Shown here one piece after another: positions 36,056 through 44,854 of a stretch of DNA of 47,942 nucleotides (position 1 is the first letter of the stretch; every line of letters starts with the position of its first letter). The notes beneath the pieces were generated by a model. It made no database searches, had not been told where the DNA came from, and saw only the letters and a program-made list of their open reading frames with translations. Position numbers and translations under genes: made by a program. The stretch comes from Rhodospirillales bacterium. GTDB taxonomy: Bacteria > Pseudomonadota > Alphaproteobacteria > Rhodospirillales > 2-12-FULL-67-15. Location: positions 1 through 47,942 of the forward strand of contig VGZQ01000012.1 in the NCBI GenBank assembly GCA_016872535.1. Direction: 5' to 3'.

Positions 36056-37071
36056 GTCGGAGCGGCCGGGGGCGCGAGCGGCACGCGCCATTCGATCCAC
36101 AGCGCGATCCGATCGGTAAATCCTTTTTTAAAAAATCCGATCTGTGTTTCCTTGTCGGAGCCCTCGCCGCGCGGGACGATTTCGCCCAGGTCAAAACGCG
36201 TCATGCCGCGCGCCCCAGCGCGCGCCATGGCGTCGAACACGGGCCAATGGCCGAGCGGCTTTTCAAACCGCTCGCGATCGTAGACGCCAGAGGCGTAGTA
36301 GACGGTCGTGCCCGCAAACGCGGTGAGCGTTCCGGCGACCAAGTTGCCGTCGTCGAGATGGCCGAGGGACAATTCGGCCCGGCCGCGCGCGATCTCCTCC
36401 CAGATCACGTTCCAGTAACTTTCGCCGCGCGCGCCCGCGCCGGCGACGCGCGTATGGAAGGCGGGATAGGAATCGAACGCGGCGCGATCGGGATTGTCCC
36501 GGTTGACGTAGGTCATGATCAACTGCTTGCGCCCCCAGTTGATCAGCGAACGATAACTGTCGCGCACGCCCCGGCGTATGGCGTCTTCGCCGCCGGCGAG
36601 GTCGACCACCGCATGCATTTTGGCGATGGGCTTGGCCAGGCGTCCGATGCAGGCCATATCGAGCGGGCCGAGGCTGGAGGCCGCGCCGCCGCGCAACCGG
36701 ACACGGGTTGCGCCGTCGGCGGCGCCGATCCGGTCGAGGTGCGCCAGCGCCGCCGCGAGCGCCCTGCTCGCCGCGGCCGCATCGAGATCGCGACGCAGTG
36801 CGATCACCGCCGGCAAGCCGAACATCGAGATTTCGCCGTCCTGCACGGTCGCGGCCACGGCCGCAACCGGCCCCGTTTCGTGGGCAACGACGAAGGATCG
36901 GTCCGGATGGCGGCCGGGATTGATGGTCCGGTAAAGGCGACGCGTGAATTCGCCGAACAAGGGGTGTTCGTCGAGATCCGGAAAGTGGGCGCGGTCGATC
37001 GCTTCGAAGGCTTTGGCCGCCGTCGTGGGCCCGCCGTCGGAATCGACGATATGGAAATTCGGTTTGCTCAA
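36052..37071 (-). CDS. FemAB/GNAT-like acyltransferase
   Basis: The 339-aa protein looks like a two-lobed GNAT/FemAB-type acyltransferase. The C-terminal half has DSYRSLINWGRKQLIM, ELSLGHLDDGNLVAGTLTAF and YYASGVYDRERFEKPLGHWPVFDAM, typical of the acetyltransferase-fold blocks in this superfamily, and ends with GFFKKGFTDRIALWIEW. Such enzymes can N-acylate amino sugars, so it may supply the PseH-type acetylation step missing from the operon. That is inference. It converges on the FlaF-like gene with overlapping stop codons. Confidence 0.7.
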   Translation of the reverse strand: MSKPNFHIVDSDGGPTTAAKAFEAIDRAHFPDLDEHPLFGEFTRRLYRTINPGRHPDRSFVVAHETGPVAAVAATVQDGEISMFGLPAVIALRRDLDAAAASRALAAALAHLDRIGAADGATRVRLRGGAASSLGPLDMACIGRLAKPIAKMHAVVDLAGGEDAIRRGVRDSYRSLINWGRKQLIMTYVNRDNPDRAAFDSYPAFHTRVAGAGARGESYWNVIWEEIARGRAELSLGHLDDGNLVAGTLTAFAGTTVYYASGVYDRERFEKPLGHWPVFDAMARAGARGMTRFDLGEIVPRGEGSDKETQIGFFKKGFTDRIALWIEWRVPLAPPAAPT

Positions 37072-37229
37072 GGTTCTTAACCACCGCCGGCGTCAATATA
37101 ACATGCGAAATTACGCGTGGGTGGGCGAACCTCCCGCCCATGACGTTGTGTTTTGCGCTCGAATCTGAAAGGATCGTACCCGCCCGGGTCGGCGTCGGTC
37201 CGGTCTATTTTTGGAATGGGATATAACCC

Positions 37230-37709
37230 GTGCCGCTGCTGATCGACATAAAGCCCGGCGACAAGGTTATCATCAACGGCGCGGTGATCGAGAACGCAGG
37301 CAACAGCACCAAGCTGTTCGTCCACAACCAGGCTGCGATCCTGCGCGGCAAGGAAGTCCTGTCGGAAGAAGATTGCGGCACGCCGGCGGCGCGCGCTTAT
37401 TTCGCTTTGCAGTGCGCCTACATCTTCGCCGACAAGAACGCGGAATATTTGGCGAAGTTCGAGAAGCTGCTCGACGATTATCTCACTGCATGTCCGAGCG
37501 GAAAACCGATCGGCGAACAAATTCGCAGGGAAATCAAGGACGAAAAGCTTTACCGTGCCCTCAAGGCGGCGCAAAAACTGATCGCCCACGAAAGCGAAAT
37601 TCTCAAATCGATGCAGCGAAAAGTGACGGAAATCGCGGAATCGCTTCCCGAGGAAAAGCCTTCTTCCGCCGAAACGGCGCCCGCCGAGACGCCTACGCCT
37701 CGGCGTTGA
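37230..37709 (+). CDS. flbT: Flagellin translational regulator FlbT
   Basis: FlbT binds the flagellin mRNA leader and controls its stability or translation until hook completion, working with FlaF. The 159-aa product has the FlbT pattern: LLIDIKPGDKVIINGAVIEN, LFVHNQAAILRGKEVL, ARAYFALQCAYIF and a C-terminal helical tail. The start is GTG 37230 with only a weak GGGAT upstream. It converges on flaF and the two coding regions overlap by 17 bases at their 3' ends. Confidence 0.92.
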   Translation: MPLLIDIKPGDKVIINGAVIENAGNSTKLFVHNQAAILRGKEVLSEEDCGTPAARAYFALQCAYIFADKNAEYLAKFEKLLDDYLTACPSGKPIGEQIRREIKDEKLYRALKAAQKLIAHESEILKSMQRKVTEIAESLPEEKPSSAETAPAETPTPRR

Positions 37710-38220
37710 AGGAACTCGGCGTCGGCGGCGTCGCACTTTCCGCTTTGCCGGCCGCTTTGCCTTCATCCTTGCCGGCGGAGGGCGCGGCTTTGGCTTTCGC
37801 CGCTTCCTCGGCTTGAATCCGGGCTTGAAGAGATTCGAGTAGCCCAGTTGCGATGTTGCGGTTGATTTCGATCAGGATCGCAATCTTCTCGGCGGTCGGT
37901 TCGGCCATCGCCTGCACCGTGTGGGTATCGACGAAGTTGCACAGGCTCAGCATGTTTTGGCGGATTTCGACCGGGACCGGACTCTCATCCGCGCTCAGTT
38001 CCGACTGAAAGATGGTCCACAGGCGCCAATTCAAGCGCAGGGCATCGCGCACGGCCTTGCGCACGTCGGGGGATTCAAGCGGGCCGCTTTCAATGGCGAC
38101 GGCCAAGCGCCGCGCCGCCTCGACCAGCGCCCAGGCTTCGGTGTAGGTGGGCGAGCCCGGAGCGGGAACGCGGGAATAGTTCCCGCCACTCTGAGGGTAT
38201 CCTTTGACTTGCGGGGGCAT
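37693..38220 (-). CDS. flaF: Flagellar biosynthesis regulator FlaF
   Basis: FlaF is required for flagellin production and export in alphaproteobacteria and acts opposite FlbT. The 175-aa protein has the FlaF core (about 20-135: YTEAWALVEAARRL, LRLNWRLWTIFQSEL, VEIRQNMLSLCNFV, LIEINRNIATGLLES) and an extra Ala/Lys-rich tail of about 35 residues. A longer frame reaches 38370, but ATG 38220 has AGGAG at the right distance. Confidence 0.88.
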   Translation of the reverse strand: MPPQVKGYPQSGGNYSRVPAPGSPTYTEAWALVEAARRLAVAIESGPLESPDVRKAVRDALRLNWRLWTIFQSELSADESPVPVEIRQNMLSLCNFVDTHTVQAMAEPTAEKIAILIEINRNIATGLLESLQARIQAEEAAKAKAAPSAGKDEGKAAGKAESATPPTPSSFNAEA

Positions 38221-38315
38221 CTTCGCTCCTGGGTAATTCCGATGATGAACGACTTCTGTCGCCGCGAGCGGGACGGCTTCTAAACCGCTCGGCCGGCTCG
38301 GATTGTGATCGTTGG

Positions 38316-38338
38316 CGTACCCCTCGTGAGCGGGTACG
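38316..38338. repeat. Inverted repeat upstream of flaF
   Basis: A perfect 7-bp inverted repeat (CGTACCC/GGGTACG, 9-bp spacer) about 100 bp before the flaF start, in the 203-bp gap between flgL and flaF. It could be an operator or a leader hairpin. Nothing else is evident in the gap. Confidence 0.35.
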
Positions 38339-38423
38339 ACCTTAGCTCTTCTTTGTTCGGATCGCAACATGGGGAAATCCCTTACGGACCCTCAGTAGCC
38401 GGAGGGCCGGTGTATTTCGCCGC

Positions 38424-40508
38424 TCAGAGGAAATTGACGAGCGTCAGTTCGCGTATCCGCGCGAGCGCTTGATAAGACGCTTCCAGGGTACGGGCGTCGT
38501 CGAGGATATTCATCATAACTTCGATGCGGTCGATGTTCTCGATTTTGTTCATCCGCGTCTCCAGGAAGCCTCGGAACGAGACATGGACCTCGTTGGTTTC
38601 CTTGAGGAGGACTTGCTTGTAGCCGATGCGTTGCGTAACCGCCTCGATGCTGCCGATCTCCTCGGTGCCGAACGGCGGCGTGCCGGTAACCGTGACGGAA
38701 AGGCTGCTGCGCACCAGATACAAGGCTTGGTTGACGCGGCTGGTATTTTGATCGAGTCCGCCTTCGCTGTTGAAGGCGCCTTGGGCGATCAGCCCCATGG
38801 CGCGAAACGCCTTTTCGAAAGCGGGATCGGCGGCGGTCAAATCCCAATCCATCTCGCGCTGCGTACTCGGGCGGTGCGACAGGTTGATGGCGTCGCCGCG
38901 GTAATAGGGTGTGGCGGCGATGGTGCCGGGTGCGGTCATGACCAGGAAATTGATGATGTCGGTGGCGTCGGTCACGGTCGCCGCCGGCAGATCCTCCTTG
39001 ATGGTAAGGGTTCTGCCGTCGCTGGAAACGGAATCGATCGTATAGGTGTCGTTGTCGCCGTTGGTGCTGGAACTGCCGGTCAGCTTGACCTGCATGCCGG
39101 CTTTCAGGCTGCTGAAGGCGCCGGCGACGGTCGAGGCGATGGTGTCCTTGGTCGGTGCGGTGTTGTTGGTGAAGGTGATGGTGTTCGCGGCCGCGGCGAA
39201 CTGGAAATAGGCCGATGGGCCGAACACGATGGTGGCGGCGTTGTCGGTCGTATTGGTGGTCGCGGCTATGTTTTCGGCGACGGTGATGACGTCGCCAGCG
39301 ACGCTGACCACCGTGTAGGTGCCGTCGGTGGCGCCGGTACCGGTGATCTTGAACGTCGTTCCGGCCGTGGGCGCGGGTGAAAGGCCGGCGACCGTGCCCG
39401 CGGGCAAGGTAATGGTGTCCGTGCCGGCGGCGCCCACGTCGGTGAAGGTGATGGTGCCACCCGCCGTGTTCTGGAAAACCGTCGAGGCCCCTTCGTCGGT
39501 CAGCTTCTTCTGGACGATGGTGATAACGCTGCTCGAATTCGAGGACACCGTGTAGGTGCCGTTGTTGTTCGCCGAATTGGCAACGGTGATGGCCGAGCCG
39601 GCGGGTATGGCCGCCAGATCGCTGCCGCTGTAGGTGATGGTGCCGTTGGCCCGGTTGAAGGTAGCGGTGGTATTGAGCGTTATCGTCGCGTTGGATTGGT
39701 TGGGATTCGGATAGGTGACGGAGATGGGCACCGACGTCTCGTCGGTCAGCATCTCGGTCACGATATCGATGGTGGTGCCGCCGCCGCCCACGGCCTTGAC
39801 CGTATAGGTGCCGTTGTTGCTCGCGGTTCCGGAGATGGTAATGGTGCTGCCGACGGCGACGTTGGCAAATTGCGCCGTGGCCGAGGTAATCCGTCCAAGC
39901 GGCGGCGAGGCGCCGTTGTCGCGCCGGAAGGTGAGCCAGTTGGTGACGTTGTTGCCGTCCTTGGCCAGGGAAAAGTTTTCAAGCTGGGCACTGCGGGTGG
40001 TCGGGTAGGTGACGGTGGAGCCGTTGAAGGTCGCCTGGAACGCGGCCAGGTTTGAATACGGCAGTTCGACCGGCTGGCGGTCGACCCGGCCTCCGGCGAA
40101 AATGAACCGGCCGTCGGCCTCGGTGTTGAGGTACGTCGACAGATTGGCCATCGCGCGGAAGGCGGCGTTCTGCAGATGATCGGCGGCGACGCGATCCTTG
40201 ACCGCGGACGACTGGAAACGCAGCAATTCGCCTTCGAAATCTTTGATGGTCGATTGAATCGCCTCCAGCGCGGAAGATGCGATGTCGAGCCGCGTTTGAA
40301 CGGCTTCGTTATTGGTAACGAATTGGCGGAGAGCGGCAACGGAGTTCTCGAAGGTGACCAGGCGCTGCGAATCGGCGGCGATGCCGCTGTAGGTCTGGGA
40401 CACCTTTTCGGTCGACAGTCGAATTTGTTCGTTCTGAAGGCGTCGATTGACGTCGAATAGGTGATTGATGAGAACGTTATTGGTGGCGAGTGTGGCGATG
40501 CGGGCCAT
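38424..40508 (-). CDS. flgL: Hook-filament junction protein FlgL (HAP3), repeat-expanded
   Basis: FlgL joins hook to filament. The N-terminal (IATLATNNVLINHLFDVNRR, VTNNEAVQTRLDIASSALEA) and C-terminal (ARTLEASYQALARIRELTLV) helices are flagellin-like, as expected. At 694 aa it is roughly twice the usual size. The insert (about residues 207-520) contains four degenerate repeats with a G-x-T-I-x-V/I-x-x-x-x-x-N-x-G-T-Y-T-V core (near 220, 303, 384 and 470). The ATG follows GGAGAGCTTC and lies 11 bp after flgK. Confidence 0.93.
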   Translation of the reverse strand: MARIATLATNNVLINHLFDVNRRLQNEQIRLSTEKVSQTYSGIAADSQRLVTFENSVAALRQFVTNNEAVQTRLDIASSALEAIQSTIKDFEGELLRFQSSAVKDRVAADHLQNAAFRAMANLSTYLNTEADGRFIFAGGRVDRQPVELPYSNLAAFQATFNGSTVTYPTTRSAQLENFSLAKDGNNVTNWLTFRRDNGASPPLGRITSATAQFANVAVGSTITISGTASNNGTYTVKAVGGGGTTIDIVTEMLTDETSVPISVTYPNPNQSNATITLNTTATFNRANGTITYSGSDLAAIPAGSAITVANSANNNGTYTVSSNSSSVITIVQKKLTDEGASTVFQNTAGGTITFTDVGAAGTDTITLPAGTVAGLSPAPTAGTTFKITGTGATDGTYTVVSVAGDVITVAENIAATTNTTDNAATIVFGPSAYFQFAAAANTITFTNNTAPTKDTIASTVAGAFSSLKAGMQVKLTGSSSTNGDNDTYTIDSVSSDGRTLTIKEDLPAATVTDATDIINFLVMTAPGTIAATPYYRGDAINLSHRPSTQREMDWDLTAADPAFEKAFRAMGLIAQGAFNSEGGLDQNTSRVNQALYLVRSSLSVTVTGTPPFGTEEIGSIEAVTQRIGYKQVLLKETNEVHVSFRGFLETRMNKIENIDRIEVMMNILDDARTLEASYQALARIRELTLVNFL

Positions 40509-40519
40509 GAAGCTCTCCG

Positions 40520-42727
40520 TCAGGTGACGATGTTGTTGAGCGCTTCGAACATGCGCTGGATCACGTTGACGACGCGCGCTGCCGCCGAATAGGACTGCTG
40601 GTAGAGGAGCAGCGAGGACATCTCCTCGTCGAGGTTGACGCCGCGCTCGTTATCCGACTTTGTCTTGAGGGACTCGAACAAGGATTTGCTCATTTCGGCG
40701 TCGGCGGTGTTGTTGTCGGCGCGATTGGCATTTTCGGACAGAATTTGCGCGGCGTAGCCCGTAAAATTGACGGTAATTCCGCCAAGATGGCCGGTGGTCT
40801 TGAAGGTTGTGTTGGCGTTCAGGGCCTGGGCGAGCTGCAGGGCCGAGGTATCGTCGCCGGCGCTGGCGTAATAGAGGCCGGAGGCGCCAAGGTTGGAATC
40901 CCACTGGACGGTCCCGCGCGATATCAGGGACGGTGTCAGAACGATGTCGGAACGGACGGCCAGGGCCGATGCGGTGCGGATGTCGGCAATGTGCATGTTC
41001 AAAGTACTTAAGAGCGTGCCGGCCGTTTGGGTGAGCGTAAAGCTGCTGCCGTTTTCGTGCGTGATTCGCAGCCGGTAGCCGGCGCCGTCCGGCACCAACG
41101 CGGCGTCGAGCTTGGGAACGTTATTGTTGATCAGGTCGGCGATGCCTTGCAGGCTGGTGCCGGCGGGAATCGCAAGCGGGCTGCCGGTCAGCGCGCCGGT
41201 CGAGTCGCGGAACACCAGTGTCGCGGCACCCGAAGAAAATGTGCCGGTGATGACGTCCGATTCATGGACGTTATCGGCGAGATTGTCGACGAAGAAGTCG
41301 TTAAGCCCGAAGAAATTGGAAAATCCAAAAACCGTCTGATCCACGGTTCCGTCGAAGTTGGCGTCGAACCCGATTTCGGCGTCCTGGTGGGTGCTGCCGT
41401 TGGCGGTCGCGGTTTGGTCCCGGAACGCGAGGCTGAGGGACGGCTGGTTGAGCTCGATCGCCAATTTGCCGCTCGAATTGACCGCCACCGTCGCGGTCGA
41501 CGCCCCGTTGTCGCGCAGCCAGTCCTGCAGTTTCGTCGCGACGTTGTTGATCGTCCAGGGGCCGCGGCTGGCCTGCGCGCCAAGACTGGCGGTCACGCTG
41601 GTCATGATGGTGTTGAGCGTCGAGACCTGGCTTTGATTGCCGCTCGAATCGAACAGCACGATGGTCACGTCGTCGACCGAGCCGGTCGGATCAAGCCGGA
41701 TCGTTTGCGACCCCGGTTCGATGAAAGTCCGCGTGCCGGTCATGGTCTGCATGCCGGGGAAGGGCATGCCCCGGTTGTGCACCTGATTGACCACGTCGCG
41801 GATCATCGCGGCGAAGTGATCCAGCTCGCTTTGCAGTTTCGGCAGAACCTGATCGCGCGCATCAATCAAGCCTTTCAGCTTGCCGCCCTGGATGGAATTG
41901 GTCAGGTCGTTGCCGGCGACCTTGTCGCCGATGTAGAGGCCGTCGATCTGGCCGCCGGCATGGCTGAGCGTTTCCGACATGGTTGAGGCGACGTCGTGCG
42001 ACAGCACTCCGGGAATCTTGTCGACCAGCGTACGCCCGTTGGTGGTGTAGATAACGGCATCGCCGTCCGAGCGGAAGAAGTAGCGAATGTCGATGATCGA
42101 CGCGAGTTCGTCGATCGCCTGATCGCGCTGGTCCTTGAAATCGGATACGTCGCGCCCGGTGGAGGAGTTGGCAATCAGGGAATCGTTGAGGTCGCTGATC
42201 CGGGTGATCAGTCCGTTGATCCGGTCCTTGTGCTCGCCGATGGCGATGTCGGCCTGCAGGCGCAAATCCTGGATCGTGGCGGTCATGGACTTGAGTGAAT
42301 CGGTCAACTGCTGGCCCCAGCGCACCAGGTTGCTCTGTTCGATCAAGCGGTTGGGCGAAACCACCAGCAATTCGGCGGCATCCACGAACTTCTGGGTGAT
42401 ATGGGCGAGCGAATTGTTGTTGCCGGGCGCGCCGAACGCATCCTGCAGGCGCTCGAATATCGCGATCTGGCTGTCGAATCGCCGGAACAGGCTGCTTTCC
42501 CGGCGCATGGCGCGCAGCAGGCCCTCGTCCACCCGGCGGCCGATATCGGCGATCTGGACACCCGCGCCGGCGCCGCCGACCACGCGCGTTTCCAGATTCA
42601 CGATCTTGCGCGAATACGCCGGCGTGTTGACGTTGGCGATGTTGTTGGCGACGGTATTCAGCGCGGCTTGGCTGGTGAGCAAGCCGCTCTGGACCGTTCG
42701 CAGCGCGAGGGTAATATCGCCGGCCAT
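40520..42727 (-). CDS. flgK: Hook-associated protein FlgK (HAP1)
   Basis: FlgK is the first junction protein between hook and filament. The 735-aa protein has the canonical N-terminus (LALRTVQSGLLTSQAALN, NNIANVNTPAYSRK) and C-terminus (EEMSSLLLYQQSYSAAARVV, IQRMFEALNNIV). The length is on the large side because of an expanded middle domain. It lies 27 bp after the FlgN-like gene and is followed by flgL. Confidence 0.96.
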   Translation of the reverse strand: MAGDITLALRTVQSGLLTSQAALNTVANNIANVNTPAYSRKIVNLETRVVGGAGAGVQIADIGRRVDEGLLRAMRRESSLFRRFDSQIAIFERLQDAFGAPGNNNSLAHITQKFVDAAELLVVSPNRLIEQSNLVRWGQQLTDSLKSMTATIQDLRLQADIAIGEHKDRINGLITRISDLNDSLIANSSTGRDVSDFKDQRDQAIDELASIIDIRYFFRSDGDAVIYTTNGRTLVDKIPGVLSHDVASTMSETLSHAGGQIDGLYIGDKVAGNDLTNSIQGGKLKGLIDARDQVLPKLQSELDHFAAMIRDVVNQVHNRGMPFPGMQTMTGTRTFIEPGSQTIRLDPTGSVDDVTIVLFDSSGNQSQVSTLNTIMTSVTASLGAQASRGPWTINNVATKLQDWLRDNGASTATVAVNSSGKLAIELNQPSLSLAFRDQTATANGSTHQDAEIGFDANFDGTVDQTVFGFSNFFGLNDFFVDNLADNVHESDVITGTFSSGAATLVFRDSTGALTGSPLAIPAGTSLQGIADLINNNVPKLDAALVPDGAGYRLRITHENGSSFTLTQTAGTLLSTLNMHIADIRTASALAVRSDIVLTPSLISRGTVQWDSNLGASGLYYASAGDDTSALQLAQALNANTTFKTTGHLGGITVNFTGYAAQILSENANRADNNTADAEMSKSLFESLKTKSDNERGVNLDEEMSSLLLYQQSYSAAARVVNVIQRMFEALNNIVT

Positions 42728-42754
42728 GTCGATCCGCCTTCCGTCGCGGAATTT

Positions 42755-43204
42755 TTACAACGACCGATCGAGGGTGATCGGCAGACTTTTCGGAGCTCCG
42801 CGCGCGCCGGCCGCCGCCGCGGCTTTTCGGCCGCGAACGCCGTAAATCGCCGGTCCCGGCGCGCTCGATTTGACCGCTTCGGCGATGAGATCGACGACGC
42901 GACGATTGGCTTCGATGGCGATCTTGAGCAACCGCGCGTTGCGCTCAATCAGATCCCGCACCCGCGCGCCGATTTCGCGCAAGCGCCCGCCGAGATCCGG
43001 GTCGGCTTCGGCCATGGCGGCAGGGTCGTCGCCGAGAGTTTCCATGCGCGATTCGTAAGCGCGCCCCAGGCGCGTCTTTTCCTCGAGCAGGGCCGGGAGG
43101 CTGCCGCGCTCGTAACGGGTCAGCGCCGCGTTTTCCTGCTCGAGCACGTCCGCCAGTTGCCCGGAGATCGCGATCAGTTCGGAGAGGCGTTTGTTGATAT
43201 CCAT
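42755..43204 (-). CDS. FlgN-like flagellar chaperone
   Basis: The 149-aa, mostly helical protein has a heptad-rich N-terminal half (INKRLSELIAISGQLADVLE, LPALLEEKTRLGRAYESRM) and a second helix (LIERNARLLKIAIEANRRVV), ending in a basic Ala-rich tail. This pattern, and its position directly before flgK and flgL, fit FlgN, the export chaperone for the two junction proteins. Sequence identity in this family is low, so context weighs heavily. ATG 43204 follows AGGAGA; a longer frame upstream has no such site. Confidence 0.75.
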   Translation of the reverse strand: MDINKRLSELIAISGQLADVLEQENAALTRYERGSLPALLEEKTRLGRAYESRMETLGDDPAAMAEADPDLGGRLREIGARVRDLIERNARLLKIAIEANRRVVDLIAEAVKSSAPGPAIYGVRGRKAAAAAGARGAPKSLPITLDRSL

Positions 43205-43242
43205 AAGGATTCTCCTGGAGATTGCTTCTGACGAGTCGCCGT

Positions 43243-43563
43243 TCAACGCGATTCCTGGGCCTTGAGAATTTCGCGGTAAACCATGTCGGCGATTCCAATT
43301 CCGCCCGAGCGCGCGACGGCTTTGCCGTACTGCTCGACCTGGAATCCGCGCCAGATCTCTTCGCCCGGTCCGCCCGAGAACGGCTCCGCCGGATCCACCT
43401 CGCGGAACATCGGTTGCAGCATCTGGGCGATGAAGAACGATTCGAAATCACGCGCGACTTTTTTGGCCTGCTCCTCGCTCGCCTTCTTGCCGAGCGACGG
43501 CGCAACCGGCTTGTTAACGAAAAGCTGTTCGGCCTGGAAGGTGACGGCGTTCTCAAGGCTCAT
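43243..43563 (-). CDS. flgJ: FlgJ-type rod-binding protein
   Basis: The 106-aa protein corresponds to the N-terminal rod-scaffold domain of FlgJ without the muramidase domain, as is usual in alphaproteobacteria. Key block: ARDFESFFIAQMLQPMF followed by GGIGIADMVYREI. The start ATG overlaps the flgI stop by one base (TGATG), so the two are translationally coupled. Confidence 0.9.
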   Translation of the reverse strand: MSLENAVTFQAEQLFVNKPVAPSLGKKASEEQAKKVARDFESFFIAQMLQPMFREVDPAEPFSGGPGEEIWRGFQVEQYGKAVARSGGIGIADMVYREILKAQESR

Positions 43564-44687
43564 CACAGCACTCCCATATCGGCTTGCATGGCGCCGGCCG
43601 CCTTGATCGCCTGCAGTATGGTGATCAGGTCGCGCGGGCCGATGCCCAGCGCGTTGAGACCGTTGACCAGTTCCTGCAACGTCACGCCTTGATTGAGCAC
43701 CGCGAGTTGGCGCTCGGCGCCTTCCTCGACCTGGATATCGGTGCGCTGCACCGTCGTGGTGGTGCCGACTTGCGCGAAGGGACCCGGCTGGGATACTTGC
43801 GGCGCCTCGGTAATGCGGATGGTGAGCGAGCCTTGCGCGATCGCGACCGTGGAGATACGCACGTTTTCGCCCATGACGATGGTCCCGGTCGCCTCGTCGA
43901 TGAGGATGCGGGCGACCTGGTCGGGTTCGACGCGCAACTGTTCGATGTCGGTCAGCAGGTTGACGACATTGCCGATATAATTTTCCGGAACCAGAAGATG
44001 GATGGTGGTCGGGTCGCTCGGCCGCGCCGCGTCCGTGCCGAGAAACGCGTTGATCGCCTGGGCGACGCGCCGCGCGGTGGTCAGGTCCGGATTGCGCAGC
44101 CCGAGTTTCACGCGGCTCAGATTGGCGAGCTTGAAGGCGATTTCGCGTTCGACGATGGCGCCGTTGGCGATCCGCCCCGAGGTCGGCACGCCCTTGGTCA
44201 CGGTTTCGGCTTGGCCGCTGGCGGCAAAGCCGCCGACGGTGAGCGTGCCCTGGGCGACGGCGTAGACTTCGCCGTCGGCGCCGAGCAGCGGCGTCACCAG
44301 CAGCGTGCCGCCGAGCAGGCTTTTGGAATCGCCGAGCGCGCTGACGCGCACGTCGAGACGGGCGCCTTGACGCGCGAACGGCGGCAGCTTCGCGGTCACC
44401 ATCACCGCGGCGACGTTTTTCGAATCGAGTCCAGCGTCGGTCGGCTTGACGCCGAGCCGGTTGAGCATCGATTGCAGGCTCTGCTTGGTGAAATGGCCGG
44501 TCTTGAGCGAATCACCGGTGTTGTTGAGGCCGACGACGAGGCCGTAGCCGACCAGCTGGTTTTCGCGCACCCCTTCGAAATCGACGATGTCCTTGATCCG
44601 CGACGACGCGGACGCCGGTCCGGAACCGAGGATCGGAGCGAACGCCAGGACGAACGCGACAAGACCTAGGGTGAAGCGGCGGATCAT
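43563..44687 (-). CDS. flgI: Flagellar P-ring protein FlgI
   Basis: FlgI forms the P ring around the rod in the periplasm. The 374-aa protein has a signal peptide (MIRRFTLGLVAFVLAFAPIL, cleavage near ASA-SS) and then the hallmark RIKDIVDFEGVRENQLVGYG and LVVGLNNTGDSL. The ATG at 44687 follows AGGAG and restores the signal peptide; a longer frame to 44816 is not credible. The gene heads flgI-flgJ-flgN-flgK-flgL behind a sigma-54 promoter. Confidence 0.97.
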   Translation of the reverse strand: MIRRFTLGLVAFVLAFAPILGSGPASASSRIKDIVDFEGVRENQLVGYGLVVGLNNTGDSLKTGHFTKQSLQSMLNRLGVKPTDAGLDSKNVAAVMVTAKLPPFARQGARLDVRVSALGDSKSLLGGTLLVTPLLGADGEVYAVAQGTLTVGGFAASGQAETVTKGVPTSGRIANGAIVEREIAFKLANLSRVKLGLRNPDLTTARRVAQAINAFLGTDAARPSDPTTIHLLVPENYIGNVVNLLTDIEQLRVEPDQVARILIDEATGTIVMGENVRISTVAIAQGSLTIRITEAPQVSQPGPFAQVGTTTTVQRTDIQVEEGAERQLAVLNQGVTLQELVNGLNALGIGPRDLITILQAIKAAGAMQADMGVL

Positions 44688-44712
44688 GGATGGGCTCCTG
44701 CGGTCGTATCCC

Positions 44713-44728
44713 TGCCAATTTCGTGCCA
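44713..44728 (-). promoter_or_regulatory. Sigma-54 promoter of the flgI-flgJ-flgN-flgK-flgL operon
   Basis: On the minus strand TGGCAC, five bases, TGGCA place GG and GC at the correct -24/-12 spacing, 26 bp upstream of the flgI ATG. The -12 element is TGGC in place of TTGC. The leader would be about 15 nt and still hold AGGAG. The rest of the 44688-44854 gap is AT-rich with no gene. Confidence 0.6.
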
Positions 44729-44854
44729 GTGTCCGGATTAATGTAACTAGTTGGAATAAAAACATTTTTTGTCGCTTCATGGGATCATTTTTCGATCTGA
44801 CGCTGGCCATTTTCAACCTCCCGGCAATTTTTACCGGTCCACCCCGCGCCCAGC

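Noticed and set aside
37211-37816. A 201-codon frame overlapping flbT
   Set aside because: Different frame from FlbT, Arg/Gln-rich, no homology; FlbT in the other frame is clear.
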